This document shows positions 7,972 through 16,869 of a stretch of 64,000 nucleotides of DNA, piece after piece; positions within the stretch are counted from its first letter, which is position 1, and every line of letters starts with the position of its first letter. The position numbers and the translations under genes are program-made. The stretch is taken from positions 496,001 through 560,000 of the forward strand of contig NZ_QEWW01000001.1 of NCBI RefSeq assembly GCF_003121895.1, in the 5' to 3' direction. The stretch comes from Ignatzschineria cameli. GTDB lineage: Bacteria; Pseudomonadota; Gammaproteobacteria; Cardiobacteriales; Wohlfahrtiimonadaceae. The notes beneath the pieces are model-generated. The model did not search any database. It was not told where the DNA came from and worked only from the letters and a program-made list of their open reading frames with translations.

Positions 7972-9288
7972 ATGATGAAAAAAGCAGTTAATACTCTTTT
8001 AGTTAATAGTTTTGTTGATGGTATTTTGGATCCTAACAAACCGATGCTTGGACCTATTAAAGATGGAGGTCATATTATTGCTCATACGACTCCCGGTTGC
8101 TGGGGGCCTATGATAACTCCTGAACTTAAAGGTGGTCATGAGGTCACTCAACCTGTCTATGTAGAGGGGGCTGAAGTGGGTGATGCGATTGCCATTAAAA
8201 TTCTTAACGTTGATGTTGTCTCAACCGCAACCGCTTCCGGCAGTGATCAACCTGTAGAGGGGAGATTTAATGATGATCCTTTTGTCGCAGCAAAATGCGA
8301 TTCCTGTGACACCTTAAGACCTGTTACTAGAATCGAAGGGATAGGTTTAGAAGCGATTCGCTGTGATAATTGTGGAGCAAATGCGATACCTTTTCTTTTA
8401 ACAAATGGTTACACAATAGTTTTTGATCAGCAAAATAAAATTGGGATTACTCTCACGAAAGAGAAAGCTGAAGAGATTGCCCATCAAGCCCGTGATTATA
8501 TGGGAACACCTGAAGCTTCTATTCAAAATCCTGTCGTTACTTTAGCGCCACATGATCTTGTAGGAACTGTTGCTCGAATGCGTCCTTTTTTAGGTCAATT
8601 AGGAACAACACCTTCAACTCCCCTGCCCGATTCTCATAATGCCGGTGATTTTGGCGCATCATTAGTGGGCGCAAGTCACGAGTATGGCTTAACAGAAGAG
8701 GAGCTCAATAAGCATAAGACTGATGGGCATCTCGATATTAGTCGAGTCCGAGCAGGTGCAACACTGATCTGTCCGGTCAAAGTTCCAGGTGGCGGTGTCT
8801 ATCTAGGGGATATGCACGCGATGCAAGGCGATGGAGAGATCGCAGGTCATACTGCTGATGTTGCCGGTATAGCCCATCTACAAGTCCATGTTTTAAAAAA
8901 TGTAACTCTTGATGGCCCTATCTTGTTACCCAATCATGATGATCTGCCTTATACGGCAAAATGCTTTAATACTCATGAAAAAGCAGCGGCTGAAGCGCTT
9001 GCTAAAAAATGGGATATTCCGGCATTAGAAGAATCTTATCCCGTAGCATTTATCGGCACCGGCGCAACTCTTAACCAAGCAACAGATAATGCGCTTAATC
9101 GAGCAGCAATATTATTTGATGCCCCTGTAACAGAGATTATGAATAGAGCGACCATCACAGGCTCTATTGAAATTGGCCGTAATCCTGGCGTCGTAACAGC
9201 AACATTTTTAGCACCTAAAAAGTACTTAGAAAAAGCAGGAATATTAATGACGGTCGAAAAACAATATTTTGAGCAATCTGATTGTTAG
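7972..9288 (+). CDS. Acetamidase/formamidase family amidohydrolase
   Basis: This 438-residue protein belongs to the FmdA/AmdA family, which hydrolyses short amides (formamide, acetamide) to ammonia and the acid. Family hallmarks are the N-terminal HTTPGCWGP region and the GGGVYLGDMHAMQGDGE core (about 284-300). A four-cysteine zinc-ribbon insertion lies at Cys109, Cys112, Cys131 and Cys134. The enzyme is cytosolic. AGGG before the ATG serves as ribosome site. The AEC carrier upstream may import the substrate or export the acid. Exact substrate cannot be told from sequence. Confidence 0.9.
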   Translation: MMKKAVNTLLVNSFVDGILDPNKPMLGPIKDGGHIIAHTTPGCWGPMITPELKGGHEVTQPVYVEGAEVGDAIAIKILNVDVVSTATASGSDQPVEGRFNDDPFVAAKCDSCDTLRPVTRIEGIGLEAIRCDNCGANAIPFLLTNGYTIVFDQQNKIGITLTKEKAEEIAHQARDYMGTPEASIQNPVVTLAPHDLVGTVARMRPFLGQLGTTPSTPLPDSHNAGDFGASLVGASHEYGLTEEELNKHKTDGHLDISRVRAGATLICPVKVPGGGVYLGDMHAMQGDGEIAGHTADVAGIAHLQVHVLKNVTLDGPILLPNHDDLPYTAKCFNTHEKAAAEALAKKWDIPALEESYPVAFIGTGATLNQATDNALNRAAILFDAPVTEIMNRATITGSIEIGRNPGVVTATFLAPKKYLEKAGILMTVEKQYFEQSDC

Positions 9289-9330
9289 AATCGATTTAAG
9301 TTATATAAGCTTGCAAGTTATCAAGCCAAA

Positions 9331-9366
9331 AAAATCCAAAGTTGAAGTAGACTTTGGATTTTTTGT
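9331..9366. terminator. Bidirectional terminator between convergent genes
   Basis: The stem AATCCAAAGT/GACTTTGGATT has T-runs on both strands. It lies between the rightward amidase gene and the leftward helicase gene and can serve both. Confidence 0.85.
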
Positions 9367-9381
9367 TTAATATAAATAAGT

Positions 9382-11274
9382 TTATTTTATAAAATTTCTT
9401 TTATAGCTTTTTATTAAATTTAATCTGCGCTTTATATATGCCTCTAATTCCTTATCTTCACAATATATGTAGCATCCTTTTTGACCCCTAGTTAATAAAA
9501 CTCTGTAAGTATTTTTTATAATTTCATCAGCAAGTTTTATAGCTCTTTCAGGATCTTCCTTCATTAACTTTTTAATACCTCTCAAAGACTGGTCTGTTTT
9601 TGCTCTTTCTGTATGATCTGTAATAACTTTTTCATTCTCAAATCTTAAGTCATTACCTATAATTACGCCAACATAATCTAGTTCTAGTCCTTGAGATGTG
9701 TGAATACAACCAATCTGCTCTATTGATTTTTCATCGAGAATATAGGTCTTTGTATTACCTAAATTCCAACTTTTTTTAAAGGCATATTCCTCAATAATTA
9801 TGTCATAGTGGTCAGGATTATTTCTATTAGAGCTATCCCAATCCCAACAATATCCTGCTAATATCCTTGCTCTATTATTAATATTTTTTTCTAAAATAAT
9901 ATCGTATAAATCATTTGGATTGTCTATAACAAGCATTTCATAATCAATATCAAAACCATCATAATTAGCTGTATCTCTAATTTGTAAAAGATCATCAATA
10001 AAAGCCAAATAACCATCTGATCCATTACAGCGAAACTGTGATTTCAGCTCCATTTTTTTGAAATCCGCATCATAATAATCTGAATAATATTCTATGTCTG
10101 CAATACTTCCTGAATCTTTAATATGAACACGCTGTCTTTCATCTATAAAGAAAACTGATAATTTCGCTGAATTAATTAATTCTTTGGTTTGGTTTTCTCC
10201 TAGATTACTGAAAATCCCTGACTTTTCATTTAATCTATGAGCCTCATCAACTAGAACCACATCTAATTCATTTGCATTTAAACTATGATATATTCCAGAG
10301 CTTTTGAATAGATTATCTATACTATTACGTTTCATATGTCCCTTAAGTTTTGAAGCATAGACCTCCCTTGGAGCAAGGTTTTTAGTTACATAATGACACA
10401 TTTTATCTTGATTAATTAATGCTACTAAGGCTTGAATTGCTAAAACACTTTTTCCTGTGCCAGGTCCTCCCTCAACAACTAATACTTGTTTTTTATTTGT
10501 CTTTTGAGACTTATTGGCTAAATATAAAATTTCTTCATAAATAACTTTTTGTTCATCTATCATTACAAATTCTTTATTTCCTTGAATCATCTTTAAAAGA
10601 GACTCTTGCAATGATTTTGAAGGCTTTAATTTCCCTTCATTTATTAATTTTAATGTACTGTTGTCACTAGACTTAATTTTACTTTTAATAAAGTCTCTTA
10701 ATTTTGTAGAATCAGTCCTCCCAAATATAGGTGCCTGATTAACATAGTCTAAATAAATTTCATCTAATAGAGGATCTGGATTTTGTACAATATAATTATG
10801 TAAGTAAGCGCAAGGGAATAATTTAATATTTTCATGGCAAACAGCTTCATTAAAATCCTCTATTAAGGTTGCATATGATAAAGCTTGATAAGATGGATGA
10901 ATTGTTTCACGCTCCCCTCCTCCTAAAAAAGTTTTGACTACTCCATCTTTTTCTATAACTTTTTCTGCGCTCTCCCATTGTTTTAATTCAATAATAACTG
11001 CTGATTTATTATCTTTATTTTTCCCAGCAATAATAAAATCGACTCTTTTTGAAGTTGATGGGATCCGATATTCTATAGCAATATTCAAATCATCAGGTAT
11101 CTCGCTATCATTAATTACCATATACATTCTAGATAAAGAGTTATCCCAAGATCGTATTTCGCTTTTTCCTGTTCTACCTATTTTTTCTAAAAAATTTTTA
11201 TATATTTTTTCTACTAAAACCCCATTAGTAATATCTTCCATAAATCCCAACTTAGTACTGCTATAAATTATCAT
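9382..11274 (-). CDS. PD-(D/E)xK nuclease-SF1 helicase (DUF2075) protein, possible anti-phage defence
   Basis: This 630-residue protein joins two modules. The N-terminus has a PD-(D/E)xK nuclease-like core: Glu68, Asp79 and Glu96-Leu-Lys98, followed by the conserved HPSYQALSYA segment. The rest is a DUF2075 superfamily-1 helicase: Walker A GGPGTGKS (269-276), Walker B VVLVDEAH (339-346), FIDERQR (376-382), HTSQGLELDYVGV (525-537) and NTYRVLLTRG (588-597). Similar single-gene nuclease-helicases (e.g. staphylococcal Nhi) act against phages; that role here is inferred. The gene is much more AT-rich than its surroundings and stands alone, both signs of horizontal transfer. Confidence 0.85.
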   Translation of the reverse strand: MIIYSSTKLGFMEDITNGVLVEKIYKNFLEKIGRTGKSEIRSWDNSLSRMYMVINDSEIPDDLNIAIEYRIPSTSKRVDFIIAGKNKDNKSAVIIELKQWESAEKVIEKDGVVKTFLGGGERETIHPSYQALSYATLIEDFNEAVCHENIKLFPCAYLHNYIVQNPDPLLDEIYLDYVNQAPIFGRTDSTKLRDFIKSKIKSSDNSTLKLINEGKLKPSKSLQESLLKMIQGNKEFVMIDEQKVIYEEILYLANKSQKTNKKQVLVVEGGPGTGKSVLAIQALVALINQDKMCHYVTKNLAPREVYASKLKGHMKRNSIDNLFKSSGIYHSLNANELDVVLVDEAHRLNEKSGIFSNLGENQTKELINSAKLSVFFIDERQRVHIKDSGSIADIEYYSDYYDADFKKMELKSQFRCNGSDGYLAFIDDLLQIRDTANYDGFDIDYEMLVIDNPNDLYDIILEKNINNRARILAGYCWDWDSSNRNNPDHYDIIIEEYAFKKSWNLGNTKTYILDEKSIEQIGCIHTSQGLELDYVGVIIGNDLRFENEKVITDHTERAKTDQSLRGIKKLMKEDPERAIKLADEIIKNTYRVLLTRGQKGCYIYCEDKELEAYIKRRLNLIKSYKRNFIK

Positions 11275-11374
11275 TTTAATAACACCTGTAAATTAGAGTA
11301 AATAATATAGGATATTCCCATATTACATTTTTATCTACTATAAGCGAGATTTGATATAGTTTCCCCTCCAAAAA

Positions 11375-11400
11375 ACAAAAAGCCGGCGCTATGCCGGCAA
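11375..11400 (-). terminator. Orphan intrinsic terminator on the - strand
   Basis: Read leftward, GCCGGC-ATAGC-GCCGGC is followed by TTTTTG. No leftward gene lies immediately upstream, so it would end a transcript that starts between 11400 and about 11800. It also lies behind the helicase promoter region and may insulate that gene. Confidence 0.7.
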
Positions 11401-11798
11401 TTGAATGGATACTCCCTTTCAGGTTTATTGTTTTTAAGATATGTGATTATGAGTAGTGATACAGATTTTTCACAATTTTTGTACCTTGGGAGAAAGTGAT
11501 CCTCAATAAGTATGATGAATTGTGATGGAATTCATCAAAAAGGATACGGGGTACTTTAAGCCCCCTCTATAAAATAACCTCAGTTAGAACGCTGAAAATT
11601 CCGCGCTGTTTGGCCTAGTGAGATTACGCTACAGAACTATTGATAGTAGCAAATATCCTTAACAAGATCATGACAATTTTTTTCATTTATCGTCACAAAT
11701 TGACATATATCATTGTTTACTTCAATAGTGTAAATATCTCTAAAAATAGCGGAAATTGAGGCCTATTTATATAAAATATCTTTCTTAATTGTTATATA

Positions 11799-11819
11799 TT
11801 GTTAATAAGGTATTAACAA
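11799..11819. promoter_or_regulatory. Perfect inverted repeat, candidate operator
   Basis: TTGTTAATA-AGG-TATTAACAA is a perfect 9-bp dyad 47 bp before the start of the decarboxylase remnant. Another small dyad (GGATAA/TTATCC) follows at about 11830-11845. The position suits control of the antiporter transcript; the binding protein is unknown. Confidence 0.45.
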
Positions 11820-11865
11820 TACTTTATTGGGATAACCCCTTTATCCATCTAATGCGGAGTTTAAG

Positions 11866-12039
11866 ATGAAATATAATAGAGATATTCTTTTTATTAATGA
11901 TTTTTCCGATTATAGTGATCATCCTTCCCACCTACTCAATGAGCGATTAACGGCGCTACAGAGCGCGCTGACAGCTTTGGGGTATCAGTTTACAGTGACT
12001 GATTCTCTTCAGCAGGCGACGGTAATTAAATGTCATTAA
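11866..12039 (+). pseudogene. N-terminal stump of an Orn/Lys/Arg decarboxylase-like gene
   Basis: A 57-codon ORF with a proper GGAG ribosome site encodes MKYNRDILFINDF...LLNERLTALQSALTALGYQF. The pattern (short strand, acidic turn, ERLxALxxAL helix, then a strand) resembles the N-terminal wing domain of inducible arginine/lysine decarboxylases such as AdiA and LdcA. The catalytic domains are missing: the ORF stops 37 bases before the antiporter gene. Such decarboxylases are usually encoded beside an antiporter of the type that follows, so the best reading is an internal deletion that kept the promoter and start. A short leader peptide is the alternative. Confidence 0.5.
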
Positions 12040-12076
12040 GTGTTATTAAATTTTAAAAAATAAGGATTCATCAATA

Positions 12077-13570
12077 ATGGGTCAATCAAAAGGTGGTAAA
12101 TTGGGCTTAATCGCCCTAATTGCAATCGTTATGAGCTCCATGATTGGGGGCGGTGTCTATAGTCTTCCCCAAAATATTGCTCAATATTCCGCGCCGGGAC
12201 CGGCAATTATCGCATGGATTATTACCGGTATCGGTCTCTTCTTTATCGCAAACTCTTTTAGTATCTTAGCCAATGCTCGCCCCGATCTAAAAGCGGGGAT
12301 CTATATGTACGCCCATGAAGGCTTCAACCCCTTTGCCGGCTTTCTCGTCGCTTGGGGTTACTGGCTTATGACGATCTTTGGCAACGTCGCCTTTGCCGTG
12401 ATCTTAATGGATGCGCTCAATACCTTCTTCCCCGGCGTTTTTACCAATGGAAATAACTTAAACTCTATTATCTGCGGTTCGATTCTTATTTGGGGATATA
12501 ACCTCCTTGTGAGTCGTGGTGTAAAAGTGGCCGGCTTTATCAACTTTATCGGGACAATCGGCAAGACAATTCCTCTTTTGATCTTTATTATCGTTGTGGG
12601 AGTGATGCTCGATTATAGTAATTTAACGCATAACTTCTGGGGAAATGATCCCCATACAATGAGTGAGCTAGGTTCACCACGAGAGCAGATCACCAATCCC
12701 TTAATGGTGACCTTATGGGTCTTTGTGGGAGTTGAAGGGGCTGTGGTTCTCTCCGGCAATGCTAAAAATCCTAAAGATGTTGGAAAAGCAACCTTAATCG
12801 GCTTCTTCCTTAGCCTCTTTATCTATATTGCGCTCTCCATTTTGCCCTATAGTGTGGCGAGCCAAGATACGCTAGCGAAGATGGCAACGCCTTCCACTGC
12901 CGAAGTCTTAAAGTTAGTGATTGGCGAAGCGGGTTCAATCATTATGAGTGTTGGAGTCATTATCTCAGTGATGACCGGATGGCTCGCCTGGACAATGCTC
13001 TGTGCTGAGATCCCTATGGCGGCTTCAGAAAATGGAACTTTCCCCAAATTTCTCTCTATCAAAAATAGTCGTGGCGCTGCAAAATACTCGCTACTGATTA
13101 GCAGTAGTATTATGCAGATCGCGATGATCTTGGTCTACTTCTCTAAAGATGCCTGGAATACAATGGTAGATATCACCTCGGTAATGGTGATTCCCGCCTA
13201 TCTTGCCACTACCCTCTTCCTCTTTAAATATGCAGTCAAAGGGGATAATGAGGTGATTAAGAAGCGTAGAATCTTGGCATTAATGAGTGGCTTAGTTGGA
13301 TTTCTCTTCTGCGCATTTATGCTCTACGCTAGCAATCGTCTCTATGTTGCCGTCATTCCATTACTATTAACGCTAGGTGTTCCGCTCTATATCTGGGCGA
13401 AGAAGGAACATCGAACAGCGCCTACAGCAGATGGAGTGATAGAAGCGGGAGATTCTCAATCTGAAAAAGGAAAACTCTTTAGACGTGATGAATTGCTCTA
13501 TCTCATACTGCTCCTTATTCTCGATGCGGTTGCGTTAGCAGTTCTCTACTTTGCCCTCTTTAAACATTAG
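12077..13570 (+). CDS. Basic amino acid/polyamine antiporter (ArcD-like, APC superfamily)
   Basis: This 497-residue inner-membrane protein has about 12-13 helices. It opens with the APC signature SSMIGGGVYSLPQN and has the conserved GVEGAVVLSGNAKN stretch near the middle. It is most like the basic amino acid/polyamine antiporter group that includes ArcD (arginine/ornithine), AdiC (arginine/agmatine) and CadB (lysine/cadaverine). The exchanged pair cannot be fixed from sequence. AAGGA lies before the ATG. The decarboxylase-like stump just upstream suggests it once formed an acid-resistance or energy-yielding decarboxylation pair. A terminator follows the stop. Confidence 0.88.
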   Translation: MGQSKGGKLGLIALIAIVMSSMIGGGVYSLPQNIAQYSAPGPAIIAWIITGIGLFFIANSFSILANARPDLKAGIYMYAHEGFNPFAGFLVAWGYWLMTIFGNVAFAVILMDALNTFFPGVFTNGNNLNSIICGSILIWGYNLLVSRGVKVAGFINFIGTIGKTIPLLIFIIVVGVMLDYSNLTHNFWGNDPHTMSELGSPREQITNPLMVTLWVFVGVEGAVVLSGNAKNPKDVGKATLIGFFLSLFIYIALSILPYSVASQDTLAKMATPSTAEVLKLVIGEAGSIIMSVGVIISVMTGWLAWTMLCAEIPMAASENGTFPKFLSIKNSRGAAKYSLLISSSIMQIAMILVYFSKDAWNTMVDITSVMVIPAYLATTLFLFKYAVKGDNEVIKKRRILALMSGLVGFLFCAFMLYASNRLYVAVIPLLLTLGVPLYIWAKKEHRTAPTADGVIEAGDSQSEKGKLFRRDELLYLILLLILDAVALAVLYFALFKH

Positions 13571-13579
13571 TCTTAATAA

Positions 13580-13619
13580 AAAAAAGCCGGCATGATCGCG
13601 ATGATCGTGTCGGCTTTTG
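13580..13619. terminator. Terminator between antiporter and tonB
   Basis: A long stem (AAAAGCCGGCATGATC paired with GATCGTGTCGGCTTTT) has T/A runs on both sides, so it can serve the rightward antiporter gene and the leftward tonB operon. Confidence 0.85.
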
Positions 13620-13715
13620 TAATTGATAGGATGCATTCTCTATCAATATTACTAGGGGATCGTTATCTATCGATAGTGATAAGACTATCGATTATCAATT
13701 CTCTTAATCTCTCTG

Positions 13716-14633
13716 CTATCTCTTTTCGATTGAAAAGGTCACAGTGAAGAGATAATCATATTCAACCGCTTGCCCATCCCGCTTTGCAGGCTGATAGCGA
13801 TACTCTTTTGCAGCTTTAAGCGCTGCTTCATCTAGACGTGGGTAGCCACTACTTTTATGCACTTTAACACTCTTCGCTCGTCCTGAAGGGAGTACTGTCG
13901 CTAGTAGTGTGACTTGCCCCTCTTCTCGACGCCGTAAAGAGAGCTCTGGATAGCGAGGTTTACGATTGCCTAGTGCCGCTCCCTGATGCGATGGCGGCAC
14001 AAAGGCTTGATTTCTAAGATCACTCCCACCGGCTTGGCGATTATTGGAGCGACTCTCTTGTGGATTATCTCCACGATTATTGGCTTGCCTATTAGCTTGA
14101 CGCTTCCCACTATTTTGTGGTTTTTTTCTCTCCTCTTTTATGTTCGATTTCTGCGTTTTAACTTGCGTTTGCTTAACCTCTTTTGGCTTTTCAACCGCTT
14201 TTTTAACTCTTTTTTCAACTGGTTTTTCAACTGTTTTTCCAACTGATTTTCGAGCCGACTCTTTAATCACTTCTACCTTATCACCCTGGTAATATGATGC
14301 TTTTGATGCTTTAGTGGTTAAGAAAGTTGCCCCCTCTTCTAAAAATGGTGAGGTCATTGCCTCCGGTGGAGAGATCTCTTTTGCAGCTTCCGAAAGCTCT
14401 TCCACATTGATCTTTTCTACCGCGCTGATCTCTTCCCTATTGCTAACAGATTGAGCGCTTGATGCACTCTCCATCCGCATCTCGGGAATTAAAGAGATCT
14501 CTAATATTGTGCCCGCCGTAGCAAGATCTTGCCGAACGACTTGATCAGGGGGAGCGATCAATAATCGTTGCAAAATCCCATAGTGGAGGAGAATCACTCC
14601 GGCAAAGATCACAATATTAGAGAATTTAAACAT
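13716..14633 (-). CDS. tonB: TonB energy transducer
   Basis: This 305-residue protein has the TonB layout: an N-terminal membrane anchor (residues 4-25), a long periplasmic spacer rich in Lys/Glu/Pro (VEKPVEKRVKKAVEKPKEVK region), an Asn/Gln/Arg-rich stretch, and a C-terminal domain (about 215-305) with PRYPELSLRRREEGQV and SSGYPRLDEAALKAAKEYRYQPA. It transmits proton-motive force from ExbB/ExbD to outer-membrane receptors; exbBD are not in the window. It is the last gene after the copper receptor (51 bp gap) and is probably dedicated to that receptor. Confidence 0.93.
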   Translation of the reverse strand: MFKFSNIVIFAGVILLHYGILQRLLIAPPDQVVRQDLATAGTILEISLIPEMRMESASSAQSVSNREEISAVEKINVEELSEAAKEISPPEAMTSPFLEEGATFLTTKASKASYYQGDKVEVIKESARKSVGKTVEKPVEKRVKKAVEKPKEVKQTQVKTQKSNIKEERKKPQNSGKRQANRQANNRGDNPQESRSNNRQAGGSDLRNQAFVPPSHQGAALGNRKPRYPELSLRRREEGQVTLLATVLPSGRAKSVKVHKSSGYPRLDEAALKAAKEYRYQPAKRDGQAVEYDYLFTVTFSIEKR

Positions 14634-14684
14634 CAGACTAAAATACTCTGAAAATCATTTCTAAAGATCGTTCTGAATATCGCT

Positions 14685-16688
14685 CTAAAGATCGATATTC
14701 ATCCGTACCCAAAGGCTTCTCCCCGGCTCATTAATACGCGTTTTATTCTGAATGTTATAACCTGCAATATCATGAGTCTTACGGCTGATAAACTCGGCAT
14801 AATTTTTATTAAAGAGATTATCAACGCCCGCCATCACTGTCATCTCATTACGTACTTTCCATGATGCATTGAGAGAAACCGTGCCATAACCTGCGCCAGG
14901 ACCAATATCTGCTCCAAAAATATTCCCTTGCCCTTTTGCATAACGATGTTGAGAATTCACCACTCGCCATACAACACCGGCACTAAATTGCTCATTATGC
15001 CATTGAAGTGAGCTATTCCACTCTAATGGCGGAACTTGTGCTAAAGGACGATCATCAGTTTTATTCTTTCCATAGGTATAAGCGATGCTACTACTCAAGC
15101 GCCAATTAGGGGTCATATTCCATTGTACTTGCGCTTCAATACCATATCGATCGGCATCAATATTACGAGCCGCTTTCTCTTGAATTAAAATATAATCTTT
15201 CATTTTGCTAGCAAAGAGCGTTGTTGAGAAAGCGATAGTTTCATTTTGGAAGATAACCCCTAGATCGATCTCATGATTAGTCTCTTTCTTAAGACGTTCA
15301 CCATTATCTTTACTTCTCTCCCAGAAATCGGGCGCACGTTGTGCCATTCCGTAACCGGCATGGAGTAACCAATCCCCTAAACGATGCTCATAGCGAATAA
15401 AGGCTGAGTCGAGATTGTAACGTTTTGAATGAAATTGAGGATCAACATCTTTCCCTTTATCAAAATTGGGATTATATTTTGCATCATAACGATCATGACG
15501 GTACCCCATTGCCAACTTCTGAGAATCATTGAGGAACCACTCATCTTCAATAAAAAGGCCCCAATTTTTAAATTTCTGATTCGCTTGATAAGGCATCTTA
15601 TGGTAGTTGGCTGCCTCTGCTAAATTTGGTTTCATACGGCTCACTCGCAACTTATGGCGATCATCAAGCCAATCGATCCCCACTGTTGTCTCATGATTCC
15701 CTAAAGAGAGCTCTGCAAAAAGCTTTGCCGATTGTGTTGTCCGTGCAGGATTACTTACCGAATACTTACTAGGAGTGGCGCGATAGCTATAATTATCCAT
15801 CACGTGATCAATCTTATTATGGCTATACTCAAATTGAAGCGTGCGTAACCAATCGGTAATATTCTCCTGCTTCACTTTAAGACGCCAACTGTCGCGGTCA
15901 AATTTAATACCATCCATCATCCGATCTGCATAGTAACTGTGGCCACGACTACGATCATAGCCTAATTCAATGAGCGTATTCTCTGTTGGTGTTAAGCCTG
16001 CATCAATGGTTTGACTCTGACGTTTATATTGGGAGTGAATCTTATCACCGGCACCATCTTTATAATCGTGCGAGCGATTATAGGTCGCATTTGCATGAAT
16101 CCAGCCCCACTCATTACCAATGATGCCATCGATATAGGAATCAATTCGATCAAATGATCCTCCTAAGAGTGAAGCGCTCAATTTCGCTGTTGGCTGATCG
16201 AAACGAAGATCATTCCGGATAAAACGGGCGACTCCGGCAATATTACCAGGGCCATATTTCACCGATTGAGGACCTTTAATAAAGATCACTTCATCATACG
16301 ATTCAGGGTAGATATAAGCGGTTGGGGGATCCATTCGGCCACCACATCCCCCTAAAATCTGATGATCATTACTTAAAATTCGTAGACGAGAACCCCCTAA
16401 TCCACGGAAGATTGGCTCACCTCCACCGCCCCCTTTACGAGCGATACTCATATTGGGGATTAAGCGTAATAGCTCTGCACCATCTTTTGCCGGCGCGGGC
16501 TGAATCGCCTCTTTAGGATTGATATATTGCACATTGGGCTGATCGGAGATCTGCGCTATGACCTGAATATCATCTAATGCGGCTAACTGCTCTTCTGCTG
16601 CAATCTCTTGAGAATGCGTTATTTCATCTGCTAAGAGTGGGGGGATAAGAATCGCAAAGAGCGCGAGACACAATCTCTTCTGTTTCAT
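14685..16688 (-). CDS. TonB-dependent outer-membrane copper receptor (OprC/NosA type)
   Basis: This 667-residue protein has a signal peptide (residues 1-20, ending LLADE), a plug domain and a 22-strand-type barrel ending in aromatic-hydrophobic residues. Two features mark it as the copper receptor subfamily: the Gly-rich KGGGGGEPIFRGLGGSRLR segment of the plug and the GGCGGRMDPPTAYIYPE stretch. In OprC this cysteine/methionine region binds copper. It lies between a copper permease-like gene and tonB in one leftward operon. Its job is probably high-affinity copper uptake. The receptor is full length. Confidence 0.92.
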   Translation of the reverse strand: MKQKRLCLALFAILIPPLLADEITHSQEIAAEEQLAALDDIQVIAQISDQPNVQYINPKEAIQPAPAKDGAELLRLIPNMSIARKGGGGGEPIFRGLGGSRLRILSNDHQILGGCGGRMDPPTAYIYPESYDEVIFIKGPQSVKYGPGNIAGVARFIRNDLRFDQPTAKLSASLLGGSFDRIDSYIDGIIGNEWGWIHANATYNRSHDYKDGAGDKIHSQYKRQSQTIDAGLTPTENTLIELGYDRSRGHSYYADRMMDGIKFDRDSWRLKVKQENITDWLRTLQFEYSHNKIDHVMDNYSYRATPSKYSVSNPARTTQSAKLFAELSLGNHETTVGIDWLDDRHKLRVSRMKPNLAEAANYHKMPYQANQKFKNWGLFIEDEWFLNDSQKLAMGYRHDRYDAKYNPNFDKGKDVDPQFHSKRYNLDSAFIRYEHRLGDWLLHAGYGMAQRAPDFWERSKDNGERLKKETNHEIDLGVIFQNETIAFSTTLFASKMKDYILIQEKAARNIDADRYGIEAQVQWNMTPNWRLSSSIAYTYGKNKTDDRPLAQVPPLEWNSSLQWHNEQFSAGVVWRVVNSQHRYAKGQGNIFGADIGPGAGYGTVSLNASWKVRNEMTVMAGVDNLFNKNYAEFISRKTHDIAGYNIQNKTRINEPGRSLWVRMNIDL

Positions 16689-16869
16689 AGAGGTTCCTTC
16701 AACTAAATAAGCGTGGCTCCATTCAATGAGTGATGGAGGTTAATGATTAATAGAGGGCGATTGAGAATTCAATTCTCCTTCGCCGGAGAAATAGCGTTGT
16801 AGCATCATAGGGATGCTCTGATCGTAGGGCCTTATTTCAAAGGTCTGATCCCCAACGATCTTTCAACGC

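Larger units (their letters stand above)
11275..11865. other. Intergenic region, possible small RNA on the - strand
   Basis: About 590 bases with no credible ORF. It holds an orphan leftward terminator (11375-11400). Above it, GATGAAT/ATTCATC and GGGG/CCCC inverted repeats (about 11510-11575) lie where a leftward transcript of about 300 nt could run; TTGTCA at about 11665-11690 might be its -35. I matched it to no known RNA family (6S, tmRNA, RNase P and SRP RNA were considered). The upper part holds the promoter of the decarboxylase remnant/antiporter unit. Confidence 0.35.
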
